A stretch of 64,000 bases of DNA, taken from positions 372,001 through 436,000 of the forward strand of contig NZ_JANIAC010000003.1 in the NCBI RefSeq assembly GCF_024723255.1, in the 5' to 3' direction. The position numbers and the translations under genes were made by a program. Positions 25,309 to 34,225 of this stretch are shown here, one piece after another. Each line of letters begins with the position of its first letter. Position 1 is the first letter of the stretch. The notes under the pieces are model-generated. The model saw only the letters and a program-made list of their open reading frames with translations. It ran no database searches and was not told the origin of the DNA. This DNA comes from Aestuariibaculum sp. M13 (GTDB lineage: Bacteria > Bacteroidota > Bacteroidia > Flavobacteriales > Flavobacteriaceae).

Positions 25309-27306
25309 ATGACATTCCAAGAACACATATTACAAGGTATTCCATTAGAACTACCAGCAAAATATAACTATCCGGCAGATGCCAATAGAGCACCAAAGCG
25401 AAAAGATATTTTAAGCAAGGATGAAAAGCAACTGGCAATCAGAAATGCGTTACGTTATTTTCCAAAAGCATGGCATGAAGAATTAGCCCCTGAATTTGCT
25501 CAGGAGTTGAATGACTTCGGAAGAATTTATATGTACCGTTTCAAGCCTGCTTATAAAATGTATGCGAGAGGTATTGAACAATATCCTGCAAAAACGGTTC
25601 AGGCGGCGGCGATTATGTTGATGATTCAGAATAATCTGGATCCCGCAGTAGCACAACATCCTGAAGAATTAATCACATACGGTGGTAACGGAGCCGTGTT
25701 CCAAAACTGGGCACAGTATTTATTAACCATGCAGTATTTGGCAACGATGACTGATGAGCAGACACTTCATATGTATTCTGGTCACCCCATGGGATTATTT
25801 CCATCTTCGAAAAACGCACCTCGCGTGATTGTAACCAACGGTATGATGATTCCTAATTATTCAAAACCGGACGATTGGGAGAAATTTAATGCGTTAGGTG
25901 TGACGCAGTACGGACAAATGACAGCTGGTTCGTTTATGTATATTGGTCCGCAGGGAATCGTTCACGGAACAACCATTACCGTGATGAATGCCTTCAGAAA
26001 AAAATTACCAAAAGGTGATACACCGGCAGGTAAAATATTTTTGACAGCTGGTTTGGGAGGCATGAGTGGTGCTCAGCCAAAAGCGGGAAATATAGCAGGG
26101 TGTATTACCATTGCAGCTGAAGTAAATGAAAAAGCAGCTACAAAACGTCATGAGCAAGGTTGGGTTGATGTTTTGGTTGATAATTTAGACGATTTAGTGG
26201 CTCGTGTAAGAACAGCTCAGGAAGAGAAAGAAGTGGTTTCTATTGCGTTTATTGGAAATGTAGTGGATGTTTGGGAGCGTTTTTATGAAGAAGAGATTTT
26301 CATTCATGTAGGCTCCGATCAAACGTCGTTACATATTCCATGGACGGGTGGTTATTATCCGGTTGGATTATCGTATGAAGAATCAAACCGATTAATCCGT
26401 GAAGAACCAGACGTATTTAAAGAAAAAGTACAGGCGTCGTTGCGCAGACATGCCGATGCTATTAACAAACACTCAGAAAGAGGAACCTATTTCTTCGACT
26501 ACGGAAATGCCTTTTTATTAGAAGCCTCTCGTGCAGGAGCAGATGTGATGGCCGATAATAATATCGATTTTAAATATCCGTCGTATGTTCAGGATATTTT
26601 AGGACCGATGTGTTTCGATTATGGTTTCGGACCATTCCGTTGGGTGTGTACTTCAGGTAAACCGGAAGATTTAGATAAAACCGATGAAATCGCCATGAAT
26701 GTGCTGCAGGACATCATGAAAAATTCACCTGAGGAAATTCAGTTGCAAATGCAGGATAACATCACCTGGATTAAAGATGCGAAGAAGAATAAAATGGTAG
26801 TTGGCTCACAGGCTCGCATTTTATACGCAGATGCCGAAGGTCGTGTTAAAATCGCAGAAGCTTTCAACAATGCTGTGGCTGCAGGACAAATTGGTCCGGT
26901 GGTTTTAGGTCGCGATCACCATGATGTTAGTGGAACCGATTCACCGTACCGTGAAACTTCAAATATTTACGATGGTAGTAAATTTACTGCCGATATGGCC
27001 ATTCATAATGTGATTGGTGATAGCTTTAGAGGTGCTACTTGGGTGTCTATCCACAATGGTGGTGGCGTAGGTTGGGGAGAAGTGATGAACGGTGGTTTCG
27101 GAATGGTGCTGGATGGTTCAGAAGAAGCCGATACTAAATTAAAAAACATGCTGTTTTTTGATGTGAATAACGGTATTGCCAGAAGAAGCTGGGCGAGAAA
27201 CGATGAGGCTTTATTCGCTATAAAACGTGAAATGGAGCGTACACCAAATTTAACGGTGACCATCCCTAATTTAGTAGAAGACGATTTACTGAAAAACTTA
27301 TTTTAA
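25309..27306 (+). CDS. hutU: Urocanate hydratase, long (animal-like) form
   Basis: A 665-aa NAD-dependent hydratase that turns urocanate into imidazolone propionate. Signatures are ITYGGNGAVFQNWAQY, MYSGHPMGLFPSS, QMTAGSFMYIGPQGIVHGT, TAGLGGMSGAQPKA, FGPFRWVCTSG (the family Cys) and the C-terminal RDHHDVSGTDSPYRETS with HNGGGVGWGE. The usual bacterial enzyme is about 555 aa; this one is about 110 residues longer, with inserts and an N-terminal extension like vertebrate urocanase (about 676 aa), which it resembles closely by eye. It overlaps hutI by one base (TAATG). Confidence 0.96.
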   Translation: MTFQEHILQGIPLELPAKYNYPADANRAPKRKDILSKDEKQLAIRNALRYFPKAWHEELAPEFAQELNDFGRIYMYRFKPAYKMYARGIEQYPAKTVQAAAIMLMIQNNLDPAVAQHPEELITYGGNGAVFQNWAQYLLTMQYLATMTDEQTLHMYSGHPMGLFPSSKNAPRVIVTNGMMIPNYSKPDDWEKFNALGVTQYGQMTAGSFMYIGPQGIVHGTTITVMNAFRKKLPKGDTPAGKIFLTAGLGGMSGAQPKAGNIAGCITIAAEVNEKAATKRHEQGWVDVLVDNLDDLVARVRTAQEEKEVVSIAFIGNVVDVWERFYEEEIFIHVGSDQTSLHIPWTGGYYPVGLSYEESNRLIREEPDVFKEKVQASLRRHADAINKHSERGTYFFDYGNAFLLEASRAGADVMADNNIDFKYPSYVQDILGPMCFDYGFGPFRWVCTSGKPEDLDKTDEIAMNVLQDIMKNSPEEIQLQMQDNITWIKDAKKNKMVVGSQARILYADAEGRVKIAEAFNNAVAAGQIGPVVLGRDHHDVSGTDSPYRETSNIYDGSKFTADMAIHNVIGDSFRGATWVSIHNGGGVGWGEVMNGGFGMVLDGSEEADTKLKNMLFFDVNNGIARRSWARNDEALFAIKREMERTPNLTVTIPNLVEDDLLKNLF

Positions 27307-28544
27307 TGCGTACACTATTTAAAAATATAAAAGAATTACTTCAGGTAAGAGAAGCAGGTTTAGATTTCGTGGCTGGCGAAGCTATGAATGACTTACCGAC
27401 CATTCAAGATGCTTACCTGTTGGTTGAAGACGGCCTTATTAAAGATTTTGGTACAATGACGGATTGCCCGAAGGTAGAAGTCGATGAAGTAGTTGATGCT
27501 ACAGGAAAAATGATATTACCAACCTGGTGCGATTCGCATACGCATTTGGTGTATGCCGGAAATCGCGAAAGCGAATTTGTCGATAAGATTAAAGGTTTAT
27601 CGTATCATGAAATTGCAGCTAAAGGTGGTGGTATTTTAAATTCGGCGAAGAAACTTCAGGAAACTTCTGAAGACGATTTATACGAGCAAACCAAGATCCG
27701 TTTAGATGAAATTATCGCTTTAGGTACAGGTGCTGTTGAAATTAAATCAGGGTACGGATTAACCGAAGCTTCCGAATTAAAAATGCTTCGTGTGATTAAG
27801 CGTTTAAAGGAAAATTACAAGCTACCTATAAAAGCTACGTTTTTAGGCGCGCATGCCGTTCCAACGGAATATAAAGATGATAAAGCTGGCTATTTAAATA
27901 TGTTGGTTGAAAAACTGATGCCTAAAATTGCAGAAGAAAGCTTAGCCGAATTTGTCGATATTTTTTGTGAAGAAGGCTATTTTTCAGTTGAAGATACCGA
28001 GTTCATTATGGAAGCGGGAAAGAAACTTGGTTTAATTTCAAAAATTCACGTGAATCAGTTTACGTCGATTGGTGGTGTACAAGCAGGGGTGAAGCATGAA
28101 GCCCTTTCGGTTGATCATTTAGAAGAAATGAAAGATGAAGATATTGAAGCGTTGAAAGGTTCGAAAACCATGCCGGTAGCGTTGCCAGGCTGTTCGTTCT
28201 TTTTAAGTATTCCGTATACACCAGGACGAAAAATGATTGATGCAGGGCTACCTTTGGCTTTAGCAACCGATTATAACCCGGGGTCGTCACCTTCAGGAAA
28301 TATGAATTTTGCCGTGTCGGCAGCTTGTATAAAAATGAAGCTAACACCAGAAGAAGCTATAAACGCCGCAACTATTAATGGGGCTTATGCCATGGGACTT
28401 CAGGATACCGTAGGAAGTATTGCTGTAGGAAAAGAAGCGAATTTAATTTTGACGAAACCAATAAATTCTTATAACTTTATCCCATATTCATTTGGTGAAA
28501 ATCAAATCGAATCGGTTTATATAAAAGGTCACTCTATTATATAA
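27306..28544 (+). CDS. hutI: Imidazolonepropionase
   Basis: A 412-aa metal-dependent amidohydrolase turning imidazolone propionate into N-formimino-glutamate. CDSHTHLVYAGNRESEF holds the HxH metal ligands (about residues 78 and 80), followed by EIKSGYGLT, FLGAHAVPTEY, HVNQF and the DYNPGSSPSGNM segment with the last metal Asp. The start codon overlaps the hutU stop (TAATG), so translation is coupled. No hutG (formimidoylglutamase) follows; a terminator ends the operon 28 bp later, so the last step must be encoded elsewhere. Confidence 0.96.
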   Translation: MRTLFKNIKELLQVREAGLDFVAGEAMNDLPTIQDAYLLVEDGLIKDFGTMTDCPKVEVDEVVDATGKMILPTWCDSHTHLVYAGNRESEFVDKIKGLSYHEIAAKGGGILNSAKKLQETSEDDLYEQTKIRLDEIIALGTGAVEIKSGYGLTEASELKMLRVIKRLKENYKLPIKATFLGAHAVPTEYKDDKAGYLNMLVEKLMPKIAEESLAEFVDIFCEEGYFSVEDTEFIMEAGKKLGLISKIHVNQFTSIGGVQAGVKHEALSVDHLEEMKDEDIEALKGSKTMPVALPGCSFFLSIPYTPGRKMIDAGLPLALATDYNPGSSPSGNMNFAVSAACIKMKLTPEEAINAATINGAYAMGLQDTVGSIAVGKEANLILTKPINSYNFIPYSFGENQIESVYIKGHSII

Positions 28545-28571
28545 ACGTTTAACTATCAAACTAAACTAAAT

Positions 28572-28598
28572 AAGGCGTGTCTATGGCACGCCTTTATT
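28572..28598 (+). terminator. Intrinsic terminator of the hut operon
   Basis: An 8-bp perfect stem (AAGGCGTG at 28572-28579, CACGCCTT at 28587-28594) with a 7-nt loop and a short T tract. Confidence 0.8.
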
Positions 28599-28632
28599 GT
28601 ATAATATAATTTAACTAGGTTAATGAGATAAA

Positions 28633-28660
28633 AAAAGACCACTTGAAAAAGTGGTCTTTT
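28633..28660. terminator. Intrinsic terminator of purA (bidirectional)
   Basis: A 12-bp perfect stem (28633-28644 with 28649-28660) with a GAAA loop, A- and T-rich at both ends, 26 bp after the purA stop. Confidence 0.85.
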
Positions 28661-28685
28661 GCATTTTGAATAGAAATAAAATGAA

Positions 28686-29963
28686 TTATTTATTTCTGAA
28701 AATTGTTTGTTTTCTATCTGGACCTACAGAAACGATAGTAATCGGAATTTCTAATTCTTTTTCTAAGAATTCGATATAATCGTTAAGCGCTTTAGGTAGT
28801 TGAGAAACTTCAGATAAACCTGTTAAGTCTTCAGCCCAACCATCAACTTCAGTGTAGATAGGCTCTACGTTTTCAGGATCGATGTTGTAAGGGAAATGCT
28901 TAATAACGTCTCCTTTATATTTATAAGCAGTACATACTTTAAGTGTTTTAAATCCAGAAAGTACGTCACCTTTCATCATCATTAATTGAGTAACACCATT
29001 AACCTGACAAGCATATTTTAAAGCAACAAGATCTAACCAACCACAACGTCTTGCACGACCAGTAGTTGCTCCAAATTCGTTACCAACACGGCTCATAGTT
29101 TCACCATCTTCGTCAAATAACTCGGTAGGGAATGGACCAGAACCAACACGTGTAGTGTAGGCTTTGAAAATACCAAATACTTCACCAATTTGGTTAGGCG
29201 CAACACCTAAACCAGTACAAGAACCAGCAGCAGTCGTGTTACTTGAAGTTACGAAAGGATAGGTTCCAAAATCGATATCTAATAACGATCCCTGAGCACC
29301 TTCAGCTAAAATCGTTTTACCTGATTTTTGAGCTTGGTAAACATATTCTTCGGAATCGATAAAGGTTAATGATTTTAAAACTTCAACAGCTTTAAAGAAT
29401 TCAGCTTCTAATTCTTCTAAGTTATATTCAATTTTTGCATCGTAGAACTCAATCATAGATTCGTGCTTATCGGCTAAGGATCTGTATCGTTCTTGCCAAT
29501 CGCTTAATTCTAAATCACCAACACGAATTCCGTTACGACCAGTTTTATCCATGTAAGTTGGTCCAATACCTTTTAAGGTAGAACCAATTTTAGCTTTACC
29601 TTTTGAAGCTTCACTAGCCGCATCTAATAAGCGGTGCGTTGGTAAGATAATATGTGCTTTACGAGATATTACTAAAGATTTTTTGTAATCAACATTTTGC
29701 TCAGCTAATTTATCAAGCTCGCCTTTAAAAATTACAGGGTCTATAACCACACCGTTACCAACTAAATTAATAGTGTCTTCGTGAAAAATTCCAGAAGGAA
29801 TGGTATGTAAAACGTGTTTTTTTCCGTTAAATACTAAAGTGTGTCCTGCGTTTGGCCCACCTTGAAAACGCGCAATAATGTCGTAGTTAGAGGTAAGTAC
29901 GTCAACAATTTTCCCTTTGCCTTCGTCACCCCACTGTAATCCTAGTAGTAAATCTACTGCCAT
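28686..29963 (-). CDS. purA: Adenylosuccinate synthetase
   Basis: A 425-aa GTP-dependent enzyme joining IMP and aspartate to adenylosuccinate. The N-terminal LLLGLQWGDEGKGKIVD is the P-loop-like catalytic signature with Asp at about 13, NAGHTLVFNGK follows, and GIGPTYMDKTGR and GAQGSLLDIDFGTYPFVTSS are the substrate loops. TTGRARRCGWLD is the IMP/Asp loop. It starts 12 bp after the Fur-like gene and shares a strand with rel/spoT; in E. coli this enzyme is inhibited by ppGpp. purB, the next step, is at 7.2 kb. Confidence 0.97.
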   Translation of the reverse strand: MAVDLLLGLQWGDEGKGKIVDVLTSNYDIIARFQGGPNAGHTLVFNGKKHVLHTIPSGIFHEDTINLVGNGVVIDPVIFKGELDKLAEQNVDYKKSLVISRKAHIILPTHRLLDAASEASKGKAKIGSTLKGIGPTYMDKTGRNGIRVGDLELSDWQERYRSLADKHESMIEFYDAKIEYNLEELEAEFFKAVEVLKSLTFIDSEEYVYQAQKSGKTILAEGAQGSLLDIDFGTYPFVTSSNTTAAGSCTGLGVAPNQIGEVFGIFKAYTTRVGSGPFPTELFDEDGETMSRVGNEFGATTGRARRCGWLDLVALKYACQVNGVTQLMMMKGDVLSGFKTLKVCTAYKYKGDVIKHFPYNIDPENVEPIYTEVDGWAEDLTGLSEVSQLPKALNDYIEFLEKELEIPITIVSVGPDRKQTIFRNK

Positions 29964-29975
29964 TTTAAATATATA

Positions 29976-30428
29976 TTATTTAGTTGCTTTTCTATTTCCG
30001 TAGAAATAAAGAGAATGATTATTAATTTCGATATCGAAAACTTCTTCGATAGTTTTTTTGATAGACTGAATTCTTGGGTCACAAAATTCGATAACTTCAC
30101 CAGTATCGGTTAGGATAACATGGTCGTGTTGCCTATCAAAATACGATTTTTCGTAATGTGCCTGATTTTGTCCAAACTGGTGTTTTCTAACCAAACCACA
30201 TTCCAGAAGTAATTCTATGGTATTATAAAGCGTAGCACGAGATACACGATACTTTTTGTTTTTCATATTAAGATATAGAGACTCAATATCAAAATGTTCT
30301 TTGTTATTATAAATCTCCTGTAATATAGCGTACCTTTCGGGCGTTTTACGGTGTCCGTTGGTTTCTAAAAAGTTAGTAAAAACACTTTTTACTATTTCTT
30401 GATTTTTTGTATCTGTACTTGCGTTCAT
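29976..30428 (-). CDS. Fur-family transcriptional regulator
   Basis: A 150-aa winged-helix metalloregulator. The DNA-binding half (about 10-85) includes [16 protein letters not shown] and [18 protein letters not shown]; the dimerisation half begins [28 protein letters not shown], with the HDH regulatory metal site. It has only one Cys in the usual structural zinc region and no C-terminal CxxC, so the Cys4 zinc site of Fur/PerR is missing. Whether it senses iron, peroxide or zinc cannot be decided. It sits between rel/spoT (26 bp upstream) and purA (12 bp downstream) and has a TAnnTTTG element before its start. Confidence 0.9.
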   Translation of the reverse strand: MNASTDTKNQEIVKSVFTNFLETNGHRKTPERYAILQEIYNNKEHFDIESLYLNMKNKKYRVSRATLYNTIELLLECGLVRKHQFGQNQAHYEKSYFDRQHDHVILTDTGEVIEFCDPRIQSIKKTIEEVFDIEINNHSLYFYGNRKATK

Positions 30429-30438
30429 AATTTCGTTG

Positions 30439-30446
30439 CAAATTTA
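30439..30446 (-). promoter_or_regulatory. -7 element upstream of the Fur-like gene
   Basis: The minus strand reads TAAATTTG (TAnnTTTG). It lies between the rel/spoT stop at 30455 and the Fur-like start at 30428, giving fur-purA a promoter of their own within the gene cluster. Confidence 0.5.
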
Positions 30447-30454
30447 CACTTTTT

Positions 30455-32680
30455 TTACACTCTAGTAACCTTATCTATACCATTAATTTTTCGAAGTTTT
30501 TCTAATAACTTTTTCAGAAGGGTATTATTCTTAACAATCACGTTAATTTTTCCTGAGAAAATACCGTCGTGGCTTTCAAAACTGATACTTTTCATGTTAA
30601 CATGCATGTTTTCAGAAATGATTTTGGTTACATCGTTTACTAATCCAATATGGTCGATGCCTGTTATAACTATCGTTGCTAAAAATTCCTGTTGCGAAGA
30701 ATCAATCCACTTGGCAGGCATAATTCTGTAAGCATAGTTGGATTGTAAACTCAATGCATTCGGGCAATTCTTTTTGTGTACTTTAATACCTTCGGAAACG
30801 GTTAGGAAACCGAAAACGTCATCACCTGGAATCGGGTTACAGCAACTGGACAGTTTATAGTCAAGTTTTTCTTCTTCCTTACCAAAAACCAGTAAATCGT
30901 AATTAGAGGTAACTTCTTCTTTCTCTAATTCCTCTTTTGTGACATGATGGGTTGGTTTTCTTGAGATTTTACTCTTAATGAAATTCATTAAGGTGTTGCT
31001 TCTTGATGCTGCAAAATCCTTTAACATGGCATTGTCTATAGTGCCAATACCCACGCGAAAGAACAAATCTAAACTCGTTTTAAGCTTAAAGTAATTTACG
31101 AGTTCGTTTACTGAAGCTTCATTAAGTGTGATTTTAAGTTGCTTTAATTTGCGTTTAAGCAGTTCTTTACCGTCTTCACCGATGCGTTTTTTGTCTTCGC
31201 GTAAAGCTGATTTAATCTTGCTTCTGGAGCGTGCTGTGGTTGCATAATCTAACCAGTTAGCGGTTGGTTTAGCGGTTTCGGAAGTTAAAATGCTTACCTG
31301 ATCGCCACTTTTTAATTCGTAGCTAAGAGGAACTAATTTCCCATTTACTTTGGCGCCACGGGTTTTCATACCAACTTCGGTGTGAATACTGAAGGCAAAA
31401 TCGATAGGGGTAGCTCCTTTTGGTAAAGATTTTAATTCTCCGGCTGGAGTAAACACAAAAATCTCTTTTGAATATAAGTTAAGCTTGAATTGCTCAACAA
31501 AATCTACAGCATTTGTTTCCGGATTTTCCAGAGCTTCCTGAAGTTTATTAATCCAATCTTCAAGACTATCTTCTTTTTCGCCTACTTGTTTGTATTTGTA
31601 ATGTGCCGCATATCCTTTTTCGGCAATTTCATCCATTCGTTCACTACGAATCTGTACTTCTACCCAACGACCTTTTGGCCCCATTACCGTAATGTGCAGG
31701 GCTTCGTAACCTGTGGTTTTAGGCGACGAAATCCAGTCACGAAGACGAATTGGGTTAGGGCGGAAGTGATCGGTAACGATGGAATAGATCTTCCAAGCTA
31801 AGAATTTTTCGTTAGCAGCATCACTCTTATATATAATACGAATGGCGAATTTGTCGTAAACTTCATCAAAGGTAACACCTTGCTTAATCATTTTTCTTCT
31901 TATAGAAAAAATCGATTTTGGACGTCCTTTAATGGTATAGTTTAATTCTTCTCGATCCAGTGTTCTTTTAATCACATCACTAAACTGTGCGATATACAAA
32001 TCCTGTTCTTCTTTACTTTCTTTTATTTTATGAAGAATATCGTAGTATACATCAGGTTCGGTGTATTTCAGACCTAAATCCTCTAATTGCGTTTTGATGT
32101 TATAGAGACCAATACGGTGCGCCAAAGGCGCGTAGATGTATAGGGTTTCTGATGCGATTTTTTCCTGTTTATCGGTTCGCATCGAATCCATGGTTTGCAT
32201 GTTGTGCAAACGATCGGCAATTTTAATAATGATAACTCGAACGTCGTCGTTAAGCGTTAGTAACATTTTACGGAAGTTTTCTGCTTGTAGCGAAACATCC
32301 ATATCCTGTTCTTTACTTAAAGACGATATTTTAGTTAAACCTGCAACAATGGTTGCTACGGTTTTACCAAATAAACGCTCGATGTCCTCGATTTCATAAT
32401 CGGGACTATCTTCAACCACATCATGCAACAAGGCCGAGGCAATAGACGTAGCGTCTAAACCTATTTCCTGAGCAACAATTTTAGCTACGGCAATGGGATG
32501 AAAAATGTAGGCTTCGCCAGATTTGCGTCGCTGATTTTTGTGTCCGTCTAAGGCAACTTCAAAAGCTTTACGAATTAATTTTTTATCGTCGTCTGTAAGT
32601 GTTGTGTAACTAACTTTAAGTAACTCTTTGTAAGCCTTGGTTATGGCTGCATTTTCTTTTTCTATATCTTCCTCTGTCAT
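30455..32680 (-). CDS. Bifunctional (p)ppGpp synthetase/hydrolase, RelA/SpoT family
   Basis: A 741-aa stringent-response enzyme. The hydrolase HD domain (about 45-195) is intact: HPIAVAKIVAQEIGLDATS, LLHDVVED and IIKIADRLHNMQT. The synthetase domain (about 235-350) has GRPKSIFSIRRKM, DKFAIRIIY and TTGYEALHITVMGP. TGS (about 400-460, FVFTPAGELKSLPKGATPID), a conserved CCNPIPGDD stretch near 640 and a C-terminal ACT domain follow. With a whole HD site it should both make and degrade (p)ppGpp. The operon order rel-fur-purA puts it next to a known ppGpp-sensitive enzyme. Starts 70 bp after rdgB on the same strand. Confidence 0.95.
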   Translation of the reverse strand: MTEEDIEKENAAITKAYKELLKVSYTTLTDDDKKLIRKAFEVALDGHKNQRRKSGEAYIFHPIAVAKIVAQEIGLDATSIASALLHDVVEDSPDYEIEDIERLFGKTVATIVAGLTKISSLSKEQDMDVSLQAENFRKMLLTLNDDVRVIIIKIADRLHNMQTMDSMRTDKQEKIASETLYIYAPLAHRIGLYNIKTQLEDLGLKYTEPDVYYDILHKIKESKEEQDLYIAQFSDVIKRTLDREELNYTIKGRPKSIFSIRRKMIKQGVTFDEVYDKFAIRIIYKSDAANEKFLAWKIYSIVTDHFRPNPIRLRDWISSPKTTGYEALHITVMGPKGRWVEVQIRSERMDEIAEKGYAAHYKYKQVGEKEDSLEDWINKLQEALENPETNAVDFVEQFKLNLYSKEIFVFTPAGELKSLPKGATPIDFAFSIHTEVGMKTRGAKVNGKLVPLSYELKSGDQVSILTSETAKPTANWLDYATTARSRSKIKSALREDKKRIGEDGKELLKRKLKQLKITLNEASVNELVNYFKLKTSLDLFFRVGIGTIDNAMLKDFAASRSNTLMNFIKSKISRKPTHHVTKEELEKEEVTSNYDLLVFGKEEEKLDYKLSSCCNPIPGDDVFGFLTVSEGIKVHKKNCPNALSLQSNYAYRIMPAKWIDSSQQEFLATIVITGIDHIGLVNDVTKIISENMHVNMKSISFESHDGIFSGKINVIVKNNTLLKKLLEKLRKINGIDKVTRV

Positions 32681-32750
32681 ATCTTAAAAGTAACATAAAG
32701 AATATTAACAACCAATAGCAGAAATGCTTTTTTTAGGTTGATAGCTGGGA

Positions 32751-33323
32751 TTACGAATTTAAAAATTTAACAAGCTGCGACACAGCATTTCCGCGGTGAC
32801 TAATACTGTTTTTAACACTCAAATCAAGTTCAGCAAACGTTTCGGTGTAACCTTCGGGTTTAAAAATAGGGTCGTAGCCAAAACCTTTTTCACCATGCTT
32901 TTCCTTGGTAATTTCACCTTTGCAAATTCCGGTAAACGTGTGAAGGTTTCCATTTATATGAAGTGCGATAACTGTTTTAAATTGTGCCTCTCTATTTGAT
33001 TTGTTTTCTAAATTGGAAAGCAGTTTATCCATATTATCGTCAGCATTTTTTTGTTCTCCTGCATAACGTGCCGAATAAACACCTGGTTCGCCATTTAGGG
33101 CATCAACTTCCAAACCTGTATCATCGGCAAAACAATCATAACCATAATTTTGTTTTATATATTCTGCTTTTTGAATGGCATTGCCTTCAATGGTATTTTG
33201 GGTTTCAGGAATATCTTCTTGACAATCAATTTCTTTTAAGCTTAAAAGAGTAATGTGTTCAGGAATCAAGGCTTGTACTTCCTTTACTTTATTAAGGTTG
33301 TTGGTGGCGAAAACCAGTTTCAT
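32751..33323 (-). CDS. rdgB: Non-canonical purine NTP pyrophosphatase (RdgB/HAM1)
   Basis: A 190-aa house-cleaning enzyme that hydrolyses dITP, ITP and XTP to the monophosphates. The N-terminal [16 protein letters not shown] is the nucleotide-binding signature; [24 protein letters not shown] holds the catalytic Asp, [10 protein letters not shown] binds the base, and [10 protein letters not shown] closes the family pattern. It is the first gene of the purine-linked rdgB-rel-fur-purA cluster. A TATTTTTG element at 33348-33341 on this strand lies 17 bp upstream of the start. Confidence 0.95.
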   Translation of the reverse strand: MKLVFATNNLNKVKEVQALIPEHITLLSLKEIDCQEDIPETQNTIEGNAIQKAEYIKQNYGYDCFADDTGLEVDALNGEPGVYSARYAGEQKNADDNMDKLLSNLENKSNREAQFKTVIALHINGNLHTFTGICKGEITKEKHGEKGFGYDPIFKPEGYTETFAELDLSVKNSISHRGNAVSQLVKFLNS

Positions 33324-33340
33324 AGTTTAAATTTTAGGTT

Positions 33341-33348
33341 CAAAAATA
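33341..33348 (-). promoter_or_regulatory. -7 element of rdgB
   Basis: The minus strand reads TATTTTTG (TAnnTTTG), 17 bp upstream of the rdgB ATG at 33323. No -33 TTG at proper spacing. Confidence 0.45.
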
Positions 33349-33406
33349 AGAGTATTACAATTAATTAGTTATATTACATGACAAAAATCATTATAATTCA
33401 ATAACC

Positions 33407-33426
33407 ATACTCTTAAATTTGAGTAT
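33407..33426 (+). promoter_or_regulatory. hpf promoter -7 element overlapped by an inverted repeat
   Basis: TAAATTTG (33414-33421) matches TAnnTTTG, 23 bp before the hpf ATG. A perfect inverted repeat ATACTC-N8-GAGTAT (33407-33412 and 33421-33426) spans exactly this element, as an operator would. Confidence 0.5.
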
Positions 33427-33444
33427 TAATAAAAACAAGATATT

Positions 33445-33744
33445 ATGACTGTAAATTTTCAATATGTTGGTGTAGATGTAAGTGAAACCCTTTCGGCTTT
33501 TACAGAAGAAAAGTTAAGTAAAATTTTTAATCGTTACGAGTTCTTAATCAGTGCTACGGTTTATTTTAAAATGGACGATAATGAGCACGAAACGGGTAAA
33601 ATATGTAATATAGAGCTAAGTGCTCCTGGACCACGACTGTATGCGACGTCTATGGAAAAAAACTTCGAGGTTGCTGTTCGTGCAACAATTAGCGATTTAG
33701 AACGACAGTTGGAAAAACGTAAAGAGGTTATGAAAGCACATTAG
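33445..33744 (+). CDS. hpf: Ribosome hibernation-promoting factor (HPF/YfiA short form)
   Basis: A 99-aa protein of the RaiA/HPF family: short form, one beta-alpha-beta-beta-beta-alpha domain with no long C-terminal dimerisation part. Visible are VGVDVSETLSAFTEEKLSKI, the KICNIELSAPGPRLYA strand region and the DLERQLEKRKEVMKAH C-terminal helix. It binds the decoding centre of the 30S subunit in slow growth and stores inactive ribosomes. It is convergent with rlmH, another ribosome-directed gene, with two bases between the stops. Its promoter carries an inverted repeat over the -7 element. Confidence 0.92.
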   Translation: MTVNFQYVGVDVSETLSAFTEEKLSKIFNRYEFLISATVYFKMDDNEHETGKICNIELSAPGPRLYATSMEKNFEVAVRATISDLERQLEKRKEVMKAH

Positions 33745-33746
33745 TT

Positions 33747-34220
33747 TTATCGGTGGTGATACGGTTCGTTTTTTAAAATCGTAAAACCACGGTACAATTG
33801 CTCAATAAAAAATAAGCGAATCATTTGATGGGAAAATGTCATTTTTGAAAGTGATATTTTCCCATTTGCTTTTTGATACACCTCGTCTGAAAATCCGTAA
33901 GGGCCACCAATAACAAACACCAATTGTTTGACGCCCGAGTTCATATGTTTCTGTAAATAGTCTGAAAATGCAACCGAATCAAATTGTTTTCCATTTTCGT
34001 CAAGAAGAATTAAGGCATCGGTATTATTAACTTTACTAAGAATAAGGTCACCTTCTTTTACTTTTTGCTGAGCCTCGCTTAAGTTTTTTACATTTTTTAT
34101 ATCTGGAATTATATCCATCGAAAATTTAATGTAAAAGCCTAATCGTTTCTGGTAATCGTCTATAAGTGCCTGCAGATTTTTGCTATCTGTTTTTCCTATG
34201 GCAATCAATTTTATGGTCAT
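33747..34220 (-). CDS. rlmH: 23S rRNA (pseudouridine1915-N3)-methyltransferase
   Basis: A 157-aa SPOUT methyltransferase, the usual length of RlmH. The hallmarks are LILLDENGKQFDSVAFSDYL, LVFVIGGPYGFSDEVYQKA (the SAM-binding knot) and LSKMTFSHQMIRLFFIEQLYRG, ending in the strictly conserved YHHR. It methylates pseudouridine 1915 in helix 69 of 23S rRNA on the assembled ribosome. A TAATTTTG element (34233-34226, minus strand) sits 5 bp before the ATG, so the mRNA is probably almost leaderless. Confidence 0.96.
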   Translation of the reverse strand: MTIKLIAIGKTDSKNLQALIDDYQKRLGFYIKFSMDIIPDIKNVKNLSEAQQKVKEGDLILSKVNNTDALILLDENGKQFDSVAFSDYLQKHMNSGVKQLVFVIGGPYGFSDEVYQKANGKISLSKMTFSHQMIRLFFIEQLYRGFTILKNEPYHHR

Positions 34221-34225
34221 AAACG

